Shown here: positions 7,741-15,212 of the stretch, piece after piece
Layout: each line of letters begins with the position of its first letter
How positions within the stretch are numbered: position 1 is the first letter of the stretch
Source: Prevotella sp. UBA6447
Lineage (GTDB): Bacteria > Bacteroidota > Bacteroidia > Bacteroidales > Bacteroidaceae
Length of the DNA stretch: 18,926 nt
Reading direction: 5' to 3'
Assembly: GCA_002437115.1 (NCBI GenBank)
Contig: DJOD01000027.1
Coordinates: 1 to 18,926 of the forward strand
Position numbers and translations under genes: made by a program
Notes under the pieces: model-generated
Told to the model about the DNA's origin: nothing
Database searches by the model: none
The model's input: the letters and a program-made list of their open reading frames with translations, nothing else

Positions 7741-8085
7741 ATGCAAATACAAGTACTCAAAAGCAAGTTGCACTGCGTGACCGTCACCGATGCCAACCTT
7801 AAATATCTGGGAAGCATAACCATCGATGAAGACTTGATGGATGCAGCCAACATGATTGCAGGCGAAAAAGTACAAATCGTAGACAACAACAACGGAGAAC
7901 GATTCGAGACTTATATCATCAAGGGTGAGCGTGGCTCAGGTTGCATTTGCCTCAATGGCGCGGCTGCCCGAAAGGTGCAGATTGGAGACACCGTCATCAT
8001 CATCTCATACGCCCTCATGGACTTTGAGGAAGCCAAGACCTTCAAGCCTACCATCGTGTTCCCAAAAGAAGGCAACAAACTTTAG
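7741..8085 (+). CDS. panD: Aspartate 1-decarboxylase proenzyme
   Basis: A 114-residue pyruvoyl enzyme that decarboxylates L-aspartate to beta-alanine, the amine half of pantothenate. The self-cleavage site Gly24-Ser25 (KYLGSITIDEDL) is present; cleavage converts Ser25 to the pyruvoyl cofactor. The catalytic-site lysine (Lys9 in VLKSKLH) and the C-terminal barrel motif NGAAARKVQIGDTVIIISYA are intact. The length is close to other bacterial PanD chains. It is second in the panCD operon and followed by a strong hairpin terminator. Family members assemble as homotetramers. Confidence 0.97.
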   Translation: MQIQVLKSKLHCVTVTDANLKYLGSITIDEDLMDAANMIAGEKVQIVDNNNGERFETYIIKGERGSGCICLNGAAARKVQIGDTVIIISYALMDFEEAKTFKPTIVFPKEGNKL

Positions 8086-8116
8086 AAAAAAAGCTCTATC
8101 ATATCGTGGTATCAAA

Positions 8117-8156
8117 GCAAAGAGGATGTGGTTTTTACATCCTCTTTGCGCGTTTT
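8117..8156 (+). terminator. Terminator hairpin between convergent panD and panB
   Basis: GCAAAGAGGATGT (8117-8129) pairs perfectly with ACATCCTCTTTGC (8137-8149) over a 7-base loop, and a short T-run (GCGTTTT) follows. It ends panCD. Because it is symmetric and lies 75 bases beyond the panB stop, it may stop panB transcripts too, although the T-run on that side is weak. Confidence 0.8.
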
Positions 8157-8223
8157 ACAAACAGGCCACCCGCACTGCTTCCAAACGACTGTCGGCCATC
8201 GTCAACCGAACAATGTTTTTCAA

Positions 8224-9042
8224 TCAATAGCTTTCCTCAGCGGTGGGGAAAGTTCCGCCTTTCACAGCCTCAACATACGCTTGCACGCCATCGGTCATGG
8301 TCTTTCCCATGTCGGCAAAGCGGCGCAAGAACTTGGGCTTGAAGCCCTGCGTCATGCCAAGGGCATCGGCATAAACAAGAACCTGACCATCTGTGTCGGG
8401 GCCAGCGCCTATGCCTATCGTGGCGGCCTTCACCTCTCGAGTTACTTGCGCAGCGAGCTTGGACGGCACCTTCTCAAGGGTGATGGCGAAACATCCCGCA
8501 TCGGAAAGAGCGTGGGCATCGGCAAGGAGCTTCGATGCCTCAGCGGTTTCCTTGGCGCGCAGACCGTAGCCACCAAACTTATGTATGCTCTGCGGTGTGA
8601 GCCCCAGATGCCCCTCCACGGGAATCCCTGCGGCAATAATGGCTCGGATGGTGTCTACAATCTCTGAGCCACCTTCCAATTTCAGAGCGTCCGCACCTGT
8701 TTCTTTCATGATGCGGACAGCATTGCGAACGGCATCCTCACGACTAACTTGGTACGAGCCGAAAGGCATATCACACACTACAAGGCAGTGGTGGCACGCA
8801 CGGACGACACCGCGAGCGTAAACAATCATCTCGTCAACTGTGATAGGCAATGTCGTCTCATTACCTGCCATCACATTGGAAGCAGAGTCGCCAACAAGAA
8901 TCGAATCAATGCCAGCGCGGTCTACAATGCCCGCCGTGGTAAAGTCATAAGAGGTAAGCTGGGCTATCTTCTCGCCAGCGGCTTTCATCTCTGCAAAGGT
9001 CTGTGTTGTAATCTTTTTCTTGTCTGTTGTTAAATATCCCAT
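8224..9042 (-). CDS. panB: 3-methyl-2-oxobutanoate hydroxymethyltransferase (ketopantoate synthase)
   Basis: A 272-residue cytoplasmic TIM-barrel enzyme that transfers a hydroxymethyl group from 5,10-methylene-tetrahydrofolate to 2-ketoisovalerate, making ketopantoate, the first committed step of pantothenate synthesis. Metal and substrate residues are in place: SYDF (31-34), ILVGDSASNVMAG with Asp52, VVCDMPFGSY with Asp91, LKLEGG with Glu123 and ITLEKVP with the catalytic Glu190. The length is typical. It is transcribed toward panCD and away from coaBC, whose promoter region it shares. No ketopantoate reductase of the PanE type is adjacent. Confidence 0.97.
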   Translation of the reverse strand: MGYLTTDKKKITTQTFAEMKAAGEKIAQLTSYDFTTAGIVDRAGIDSILVGDSASNVMAGNETTLPITVDEMIVYARGVVRACHHCLVVCDMPFGSYQVSREDAVRNAVRIMKETGADALKLEGGSEIVDTIRAIIAAGIPVEGHLGLTPQSIHKFGGYGLRAKETAEASKLLADAHALSDAGCFAITLEKVPSKLAAQVTREVKAATIGIGAGPDTDGQVLVYADALGMTQGFKPKFLRRFADMGKTMTDGVQAYVEAVKGGTFPTAEESY

Positions 9043-9062
9043 TACTTATAGCTGATTTGATG

Positions 9063-9094
9063 TTGCAAAGATATATAAATATTTTGTAACTTTG
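9063..9094 (+). promoter_or_regulatory. Promoter of coaBC, overlapping the panB promoter
   Basis: TAACTTTG (9087-9094) is an exact -7 box. Twenty bases upstream lies TTGC (9063-9066) as a partial -33 box. Transcription would start near 9100, leaving about 50 bases of leader before the ATG at 9152. It shares almost all its DNA with the panB promoter on the other strand. Confidence 0.6.
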
Positions 9095-9097
9095 CAG
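9066..9097 (-). promoter_or_regulatory. Promoter of panB, overlapping the coaBC promoter
   Basis: The minus strand carries TATCTTTG (9073-9066), a full match to TAnnTTTG. At 20 bases upstream the -33 position (9097-9094) reads CTGC, a weak box. The predicted start is about 9060, only about 18 bases before the ATG at 9042. Confidence 0.55.
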
Positions 9098-9151
9098 CTA
9101 ATGAGCCAAAGTCTTAACATAACACTTCATGTATAACATACGCTTAGGAAT

Positions 9152-10402
9152 ATGCTAAAAGGAAAAAAGATTGTATTGGGCATCACAGGATCAATTGCGG
9201 CCTACAAGGCTTGCCTCATCATCCGAGGCCTCATCAAGCGCGGCGCGGAGGTGCAAGTGGTCATCACGCCTGCAGGCAAGGAGTTCATCACGCCTATCAC
9301 ACTGAGCGCACTCACACACAAGCCCGTCATCAGCGAGTTCTTCTCGCAGCGTGACGGCACATGGAACTCGCATGTAGACCTCGGACTATGGGCGGATGCC
9401 ATGCTCATAGCTCCATGCACAGCCAGCACGTTGGCAAAGATGGCCAATGGCGTTGCCGACAACATGCTCATCACAACCTACCTGTCCATGAAAGCGCCTG
9501 TGTTCATCGCGCCTGCCATGGATCTCGACATGTACCAGCATCCATCGACACAGTGCAACATGAACACCTTGCGAAGCTTCGGAAACCACATAATAGAACC
9601 TACAAGCGGGTTCTTGGCTTCCGGACTGGAAGGGAAGGGACGCATGGAAGAACCCGAACAAATCATTGAGGCACTGGATCTCGAACTGAGTAAGGAAACT
9701 AACGATGGAACCACTACTGCCGACATTCGTCCCTCCCTATCAGGCAAACACATTCTCATAACCGCTGGCCCCACCTACGAGAAGATTGACCCTGTGCGCT
9801 TCATCGGCAACTATTCGAGTGGCAAGATGGGCTTTGCGCTCGCCGAGGAATGTCGTAGGCGTGGAGCAGATGTGACATTGGTAGCTGGTCCCGTGGCTTT
9901 ACAATGCCACCCCGACATTCATCGTATCAACGTTGAGAGCTGTGAGGAAATGTTCCGGGCCACAACCGCAACATTCGCAGACAAAGATGCCGCCATTCTC
10001 TGCGCAGCGGTGGCCGATTTCAAGCCGGCCAAGGTACACGACGTGAAAATCAAGCGCAAAGGAGACGGATTGCACATCGACCTTGTTCCGACGCAGGACA
10101 TAGCTGCCACATTGGGAAAGATGAAGACAAGTCAACAGTGCATCGTGGCCTTCGCCTTGGAGACCGACAACGAGGAAAAGAACGCTGAGGAGAAACGCAG
10201 AAAAAAGAACGCTGATTTCATTGTGCTCAACTCCACGCGTGTACCAGGAACCACTTTCAGGAGCGACGACAACAAGATAGCCATCATCTCGGACGAAGGA
10301 AGGATAGACTATCCCAAGAAGAGCAAGGACAAGGTGGCTGCCGACATCATTGACCAATTGCAGTTGCGACTGGCCAGAACCTACAACACCACACGACAAT
10401 GA
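9152..10402 (+). CDS. coaBC: Bifunctional phosphopantothenoylcysteine decarboxylase / phosphopantothenate--cysteine ligase
   Basis: A 416-residue flavoprotein fusion. The C-terminal CoaB half adds cysteine to 4'-phosphopantothenate; the N-terminal CoaC half decarboxylates the product to 4'-phosphopantetheine. CoaC covers about residues 1-175: GITGSIAAYKA (FMN site), His74 in NSHVDLGLWAD (catalytic base), PAMDLDM (121-127) and FLASGLEGKGRM (154-165). CoaB covers about 197-405: ITAGPTYEKIDPVRFIGNYS, AVADFKP, KIKRKGDG and AFALETD. Two positions differ from E. coli Dfp: Asp124 where the PxMNxxMW motif has Asn125, and Ser157 where Dfp has Cys158. I recall the same changes in other Bacteroidota sequences, so they are probably lineage-wide and not damage. 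Its stop overlaps the next start (ATGA), implying coupling with the pantothenate kinase. Confidence 0.96.
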   Translation: MLKGKKIVLGITGSIAAYKACLIIRGLIKRGAEVQVVITPAGKEFITPITLSALTHKPVISEFFSQRDGTWNSHVDLGLWADAMLIAPCTASTLAKMANGVADNMLITTYLSMKAPVFIAPAMDLDMYQHPSTQCNMNTLRSFGNHIIEPTSGFLASGLEGKGRMEEPEQIIEALDLELSKETNDGTTTADIRPSLSGKHILITAGPTYEKIDPVRFIGNYSSGKMGFALAEECRRRGADVTLVAGPVALQCHPDIHRINVESCEEMFRATTATFADKDAAILCAAVADFKPAKVHDVKIKRKGDGLHIDLVPTQDIAATLGKMKTSQQCIVAFALETDNEEKNAEEKRRKKNADFIVLNSTRVPGTTFRSDDNKIAIISDEGRIDYPKKSKDKVAADIIDQLQLRLARTYNTTRQ

Positions 10403-11235
10403 ACATAGCCATTGGAATTGACGTGGGAATCTCCACGACAAAAATTGTAGGCATTAGCGATGGGAAAATCATATCACCCGTTTGGATCAAAGCCACAGAC
10501 CCTGTCACATCACTCTATGGCGCTTTCGGCAAGTTTCTGCACGACAACAACATAAGCCTCAATGAAGTGACCCACGTCATGCTCACGGGGGTGGGAGCGG
10601 CCTACATTGACCGACCCGTATATGGGCTGCCTACACATCGGGTCGGAGAATTTGTGGCCGACGGATTGGGCGCTGCCTTCATGTCTGGGCTCAACCGCAT
10701 GATTGTTGTCTCAATGGGCACAGGCACCTCGCTGGTGTCATACGACAATGGAGACATCCACCACATCGGGGGCATCGGCATCGGAGGGGGAACACTCAAC
10801 GGATTGAGTCGTCTGCTATTGCAAACTGACAACATTATTCAAATCTCCGAGATGGCCCTTGATGGTGACGTGTCAAAGATCAACCTCAACATCGGTGACA
10901 TTTCCGCACACCCACTCCCTGGACTCCCCATGGATGCCACCGCCAGCCTTTTTGCCAACGCCCAAGGAAACGCCAGGCGAGAGGACATCGCAAAAGGACT
11001 CATTTTCATGGTACTGCAAGCCATCGGGTCAGCGACCATTCTCAGTTCACACAATAGCGGCATACGCGACTATGTGCTCATTGGGAATCTCTCACGACTG
11101 CACCAGTGCCAGGAAATTTACCCCAAATTGGACAAGCTCTACAACGTGAGGTTCATCATTCCTGAAAAAAGTGAGTTTTGCACGGCAATAGGTGCGGCGT
11201 TGAGTGTTCCCGCAACCTCAGACAAGCCTGAATAA
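10399..11235 (+). CDS. coaW: Type II pantothenate kinase
   Basis: A 278-residue kinase of the ASKHA fold that phosphorylates pantothenate with ATP, the first step from pantothenate to CoA. The phosphate-1 loop IGIDVGISTTK (5-15), a candidate catalytic glutamate (Glu84 in HRVGEFVADG), the SMGTGTS loop (105-111) and the glycine-rich GGIGIGGGTLNGLSRLL (124-140) match the type II (CoaW and eukaryotic PanK) family, as does the later NLNIGDIS segment. It is neither type I (CoaA, P-loop) nor type III (CoaX). The length is close to S. aureus CoaW. It starts inside the coaBC stop codon (4-base overlap) and is followed after 13 bases by the DUF2520 gene. Staphylococcal CoaW is known to resist CoA feedback inhibition; whether this enzyme does is untested. 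Confidence 0.9.
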   Translation: MNIAIGIDVGISTTKIVGISDGKIISPVWIKATDPVTSLYGAFGKFLHDNNISLNEVTHVMLTGVGAAYIDRPVYGLPTHRVGEFVADGLGAAFMSGLNRMIVVSMGTGTSLVSYDNGDIHHIGGIGIGGGTLNGLSRLLLQTDNIIQISEMALDGDVSKINLNIGDISAHPLPGLPMDATASLFANAQGNARREDIAKGLIFMVLQAIGSATILSSHNSGIRDYVLIGNLSRLHQCQEIYPKLDKLYNVRFIIPEKSEFCTAIGAALSVPATSDKPE

Positions 11236-11248
11236 CAGCAACACACAA

Positions 11249-12025
11249 ATGAAAATTGTATTAATAGGGGCCGGGAACTTGGCCACCAACCTTGGAAAAG
11301 CCTTGAAAGGGGCTGGGCATGACATCAAGCAAGTGTACAGCCAAACACAGGCCTCTGCTAAAGTGCTGGCCGACAACTTGGGCTGCAGCGCCACCAACTC
11401 CCTAACACAGCTTGACGACGATGCCGACGCGTACATCATCGCGGTCAAAGACTCGGCCTTAGACCAAGTGGCCGCGATGGCCTGCAAGGGTCGGAGCAAA
11501 GGTGTGTTCATGCATACGGCAGGCTCCATGTCCATGAGCGTGTTCGAGGGGCGCGTACCCCATTACGGCGTGCTCTACCCCATGCAGACTTTCTCAAAAG
11601 CCACCGAGGTGGATTTCTCCATTATCCCCACATTCATCGAGTATAACGACATCGTCGCGGAACAAGCCATCAAGGCATTGGCCAAGTCCATCACGAAGTG
11701 CTGTTACACACTATCCTCAGCCGACCGCAAGTCACTGCATCTCTCGGCTGTTTGGGCTTGCAATTTTGTCAACCACTGCTACGATGTCTCCGCCCATATC
11801 CTAAAAGCCCACAACATTCCCTTTGATGTCATGTTGCCACTTATAAACGAGACTGCTCACAAGGTGCAATCGCTCTCGCCACACGAGGCGCAAACAGGCC
11901 CCGCCGTGCGCTACGACGAAAATGTCATCAACGCTCAAGCGCAACTAATGGCCGATTATCCAACATGGCAAAAACTCTACAAGTTGCTGTCTGAGAGCAT
12001 ACACGAGACACACTGCAAACAATAA
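11249..12025 (+). CDS. Rossmann-like/DUF2520 oxidoreductase, candidate ketopantoate reductase (PanG-like)
   Basis: A 258-residue protein with an N-terminal NADP-type Rossmann fold (IGAGNLATNLGKAL, residues 6-19; then AYIIAVKDSAL and FMHTAGSMSMSVF) and a C-terminal all-helical DUF2520 domain (HLSAVWACNFVNHC, LINETAHKV, QTGPAVRYDENVI). The two-domain layout is like ketopantoate reductases and 6-phosphogluconate-dehydrogenase-type enzymes. The start at 11249 is chosen because the glycine motif then begins at residue 6, and an earlier ATG at 11204 lies within the kinase gene. It ends the coaBC-kinase operon. As the locus holds every other step from ketoisovalerate to phosphopantetheine, ketopantoate reduction is a reasonable job for it. 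PanG of Francisella is, as I recall, an alternative reductase of this kind. The family call is firm; the activity is inference. Confidence 0.85.
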   Translation: MKIVLIGAGNLATNLGKALKGAGHDIKQVYSQTQASAKVLADNLGCSATNSLTQLDDDADAYIIAVKDSALDQVAAMACKGRSKGVFMHTAGSMSMSVFEGRVPHYGVLYPMQTFSKATEVDFSIIPTFIEYNDIVAEQAIKALAKSITKCCYTLSSADRKSLHLSAVWACNFVNHCYDVSAHILKAHNIPFDVMLPLINETAHKVQSLSPHEAQTGPAVRYDENVINAQAQLMADYPTWQKLYKLLSESIHETHCKQ

Positions 12026-12036
12026 CCCCACCGAGT

Positions 12037-12092
12037 GTGACCATAAACATAAGGGGGAGTTCAATTGAGCTCCCCCTTATGTTTATGGTTAC
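12037..12092 (+). terminator. Long bidirectional terminator between the CoA operon and the sugar transporter
   Basis: A 19-base perfect stem pairs 12041-12059 with 12070-12088 (CATAAGGGGGAG against CTCCCCCTTATG at the core). It extends outward through further pairs to 12037 and 12092. The inner TCAATTGA (12061-12068) is itself palindromic, flanked by a T-G wobble. It sits 11 bases past the DUF2520 stop and 12 bases past the transporter stop on the other strand, so it serves both convergent genes. Confidence 0.85.
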
Positions 12093-12104
12093 CCCTATTA
12101 GATA

Positions 12105-13328
12105 TCAGAGCATCAAGACTTGACTCTTCCCCTTGCGAGTAAGCTCAGAAGCAAAAAGCAACACGATGAAATAGCCAAGGAAGGGGATAATGAACGGAAG
12201 GCTCTGCATGCCCGTTGTGTCGGCCACAAGACCCATGAGCAAGAAACCGCAACCGCCGATTGGGGTCATCATCAGCAATGAAGATGCACTTTTGGTGAGG
12301 TTCCCCAATCCACGCAAGGCCAAAGAGAAAATAGTCGGAAACATGATGGCTTCGAAAAGGTAATTACACACAAGAGCCACCATTGACACACGCCCAAGGT
12401 TGAGCAACACCAAACCAATACACACCACACTACCGACCGCACACGAAAAGAGCATGACTTCAGCCTTTACACGCCGCATAATCCAGCTCCCCAAGAACCT
12501 TCCCACCATGAAGAAGCCCAACGCCACCGTAAGCACAACAGAGGCTGTGTTATCCGACATCCAGCCCTTTCCTGTGACGAAATTGATGAAATAACTGTTG
12601 ATTGATATTTCGGCAACCTCGTAAGCCAACAGGGCGAACAACCCGAAGACGAACATGGGATGATGTTTGAACAGCTTCTTGATACGAGTGTCGCTCTGCC
12701 GATCTTCCTCGGTCTCTGCATGTTTGATTTCTGGAAGGTTCACACGCGAGAAAACTATGGCAATGATAAGCACCAAAGCACCCAGGATAGAGTAAGGCAG
12801 CACGATGTCGTTAGCCTGGCTGTCGCCACTAAAGAGAAACTGTCCGACAAGGAATGTTGCCGAAAGCGACCCCAGCCCATTGAACGACTGCGAGAAATTA
12901 AGGCGTGCCGTAGAGGTTTCGCGGTCGCCCAGCTCTGTAACGTACGGGTTGGCAGACGTTTCCAGGAACACCAAGCCGCAGCCAATGATAAACAACGCTC
13001 CCAAATAGGCGTAGAACGTCCCCGCCAAGGCACTGGGTATGAAGAGAAATGCGCCAATGGCAAACAACATCAACCCAAACACCACACCCAGCCGATAGCC
13101 ACGGCGATTGATAAACCACCCAGCCGGAATGGCCATGAGAAAATAGCCCAAGTAGGTGGTAACCTGGATGAGCGACGACTGCGTGATGCTAATGTCAAGC
13201 TCATTTTGAAAGTGCTTGTTCAGCACGTCGAGAATGGCGCGGGCAAATCCCCACAAAAAGAACAGCGACGTGACAAGGATAAAGGGAAGCACGTACTTCT
13301 TGTTGGTTAATGACTGACGAATCATCAT
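12105..13328 (-). CDS. FucP-family sugar:proton symporter (major facilitator superfamily)
   Basis: A 407-residue inner membrane transporter with about 12 membrane helices. The first helix carries FFLWGFARAILDVLNKHFQ, and LETSANPYVTELG follows in the fourth-helix area, both signatures of the FucP/GluP/NagP group that imports L-fucose, glucose/galactose or N-acetylglucosamine. Asp34 and Glu123 correspond to the Asp46 and Glu135 needed for proton coupling in E. coli FucP. The substrate cannot be told from the sequence, and no sugar catabolic gene is adjacent. Two ATGs in a row (13328 and 13325) make the exact start uncertain by one residue. The 126 bases upstream hold only a weak TAAGTTTA -7-like box (minus strand 13355-13348) and no clear terminator for the MutS-like gene, so read-through from that gene is possible. 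Confidence 0.9.
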   Translation of the reverse strand: MMIRQSLTNKKYVLPFILVTSLFFLWGFARAILDVLNKHFQNELDISITQSSLIQVTTYLGYFLMAIPAGWFINRRGYRLGVVFGLMLFAIGAFLFIPSALAGTFYAYLGALFIIGCGLVFLETSANPYVTELGDRETSTARLNFSQSFNGLGSLSATFLVGQFLFSGDSQANDIVLPYSILGALVLIIAIVFSRVNLPEIKHAETEEDRQSDTRIKKLFKHHPMFVFGLFALLAYEVAEISINSYFINFVTGKGWMSDNTASVVLTVALGFFMVGRFLGSWIMRRVKAEVMLFSCAVGSVVCIGLVLLNLGRVSMVALVCNYLFEAIMFPTIFSLALRGLGNLTKSASSLLMMTPIGGCGFLLMGLVADTTGMQSLPFIIPFLGYFIVLLFASELTRKGKSQVLML

Positions 13329-13454
13329 ATAAAGGTTTATTTAATTCTAAACTTAATAACGAGGGGGATATGCACATTATTATAGTTGAAAAAGGAAAAG
13401 TTTCTTGAGCGTACTTTACTGTCAGCCCTTCATTTCCATGCGTATCACCCTCTT

Positions 13455-15206
13455 TCACGTTAATATCTTCCGCAAGAGATATGTGGCATTTTGATTGCGC
13501 GCCACGCCAGGTGTCACCTTATACGAATAGGTGACACGTTCGCCCAGCCCAATTTCGAAACAGTAGTTGTGGAACCGTGAGGGTTCGCGTTCTGCCATCT
13601 CCGAGAGTTTCAAGTCGTGTGTGGCAATGATGCCCGCCACTTGCCTTTGGCTGATGGCCTCAAGAAACATTCGACTGCCATTGAGCTTGTCGGCCGAATT
13701 GGTTCCTTTCAGTATCTCATCAAGAATGATGAGCGTGGGCAAAGGCTCGCCCTTACCATCCTTGACATCGTGGTCACAAAAGTCAATGAGTTGCTTGAGC
13801 CTCAGCAATTCAGCGTTAAAATAGCTAATGCCACGGCTAAGGTCATCCGTGGTGCGCATACTGGAGAAGAGCTTGAAACTACTGACGTTCAGCCGCTCGG
13901 CAAACACAGGCAATCCTGCCCTTGCCAACACGTAGTTTACCCCAATGGCCCTGAGGAATGTGGACTTCCCTGCCATATTGGCTCCTGTTACAATATAGAA
14001 ATTGCGGTCTTCAATTCGGAAGTCATTGCGAACGGCTTTCTCCCCCAAGAAGGGATGCCACAAGCCCTGTGCCATGTACACAAGTTTGCTTCCCTGCACC
14101 CACTCGGGCCACGATGTGCCTGGATGGTTGTAACGGAAAGTGGCCACCGTCACCTCCACGTCCTTCCGCACCACACGCGCCATCCATTCTTCCACCTCAT
14201 CGGCCTCATGCATGCGCCAAGTCACAAATCTCCACACCACAATAATGTCGCTCAGGTAAAACGCGTCTGTGAGCAACAGCCCCATGATGTTGCCACGCTT
14301 GTCGAGATCATCAAGCAAACACCTAAGCCTTTGGAATGACGGCACTGGCGTTGGCGACATGAGAGCCACAACCTCCATGAACTGCCGCAATTGCCCTTGC
14401 AACTGGTTGAGCACACTCCCAATGCGACGCAATGGGGCATTGCACAAGACATAAGCTGCAAAGAACTGGAGTGTCCCCCACCACACGGGCAACATGGCGC
14501 TGATCTTGCCCATAACTGCCATGACCACACAGGCAAGGAATGCCAGCACATCCGCCCACACCAACACGCGCACCCACGGCGAGGTAAACAAGGTAGGCAC
14601 AGGCAATTGCCTGACAGCGGAGAGCGCCTGGCTGATGGCATCCGTGTCAATCCTTGCCCTGGCTCCTTTGGCCAAAAAGGCCATGCGGAAGGGCTCGTCA
14701 TCTGCCAACCGGTCCACATCCTCTGGCTTGGCACAAATCGGCTGCAGGTTGCAAAGCCGTTCGGCCAGGGCATCACTTCCGCCCTTGGTCACCGCGTGGC
14801 ACAGACGTTGGTACACGCCGTCAGGCCCAAAGAGGTCAAGGTCGTAGCTAAAAGGATGATGGGCATCCACATAACGGCGGCCATCATCGAAAGCATGATA
14901 GTCGCCTTGCTGCGCCTGGGCCTCCCGTTCATAAACGGTTTGCAAATCCTCTAAGTCGCGCACGCGCTTCTCGTTGCGCACGTCAGACCGACGCGCAGCC
15001 AAATAGCCAGCGAAAAACGCCAATCCCAAAACCACACCTGCAACACGCCAATGCGCTTGCACCTGTGTGGCTACACACAATGATCCGACAACGGCCACAA
15101 ACAACACGATTTCGGCCATGACAAAAACTCGGCCGCGCGCTCGAAGCGACTGCGCCTGCCAGCCATACGACTGGGCTTTCTGCTGATAAAGCTGTTCAAG
15201 GTTCAT
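13455..15206 (-). CDS. Membrane-anchored MutS-family ATPase
   Basis: A 583-residue protein. The C-terminal third is a complete MutS-type ABC ATPase: Walker A GANMAGKST (408-416), the SSMRTTDDLSRGISYF segment (448-463), Walker B TLIILDEILKGTN (491-503) and ATHDLKLSEM (528-537). The middle resembles MutS core/lever helices. The N-terminal mismatch-recognition domain and its Phe-x-Glu motif are absent. Instead two hydrophobic segments occur near 31-49 and 54-71, and two more near 212-232 and 238-256, predicting a membrane protein. Family members in Bacteroidota are annotated as MutS-related, but a role in mismatch repair is unlikely for a membrane-bound form. It starts 6 bases after the stop of the PEP-synthase-like gene, so the two are probably co-transcribed. 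Actual function unknown. Confidence 0.88.
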   Translation of the reverse strand: MNLEQLYQQKAQSYGWQAQSLRARGRVFVMAEIVLFVAVVGSLCVATQVQAHWRVAGVVLGLAFFAGYLAARRSDVRNEKRVRDLEDLQTVYEREAQAQQGDYHAFDDGRRYVDAHHPFSYDLDLFGPDGVYQRLCHAVTKGGSDALAERLCNLQPICAKPEDVDRLADDEPFRMAFLAKGARARIDTDAISQALSAVRQLPVPTLFTSPWVRVLVWADVLAFLACVVMAVMGKISAMLPVWWGTLQFFAAYVLCNAPLRRIGSVLNQLQGQLRQFMEVVALMSPTPVPSFQRLRCLLDDLDKRGNIMGLLLTDAFYLSDIIVVWRFVTWRMHEADEVEEWMARVVRKDVEVTVATFRYNHPGTSWPEWVQGSKLVYMAQGLWHPFLGEKAVRNDFRIEDRNFYIVTGANMAGKSTFLRAIGVNYVLARAGLPVFAERLNVSSFKLFSSMRTTDDLSRGISYFNAELLRLKQLIDFCDHDVKDGKGEPLPTLIILDEILKGTNSADKLNGSRMFLEAISQRQVAGIIATHDLKLSEMAEREPSRFHNYCFEIGLGERVTYSYKVTPGVARNQNATYLLRKILT

Positions 15207-15212
15207 AATGAT

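Noticed and set aside
13201..13458. 85-residue minus-strand frame spanning the gap before the sugar transporter
   Set aside because: It overlaps the transporter's start in another frame, has no domain and no conserved features.
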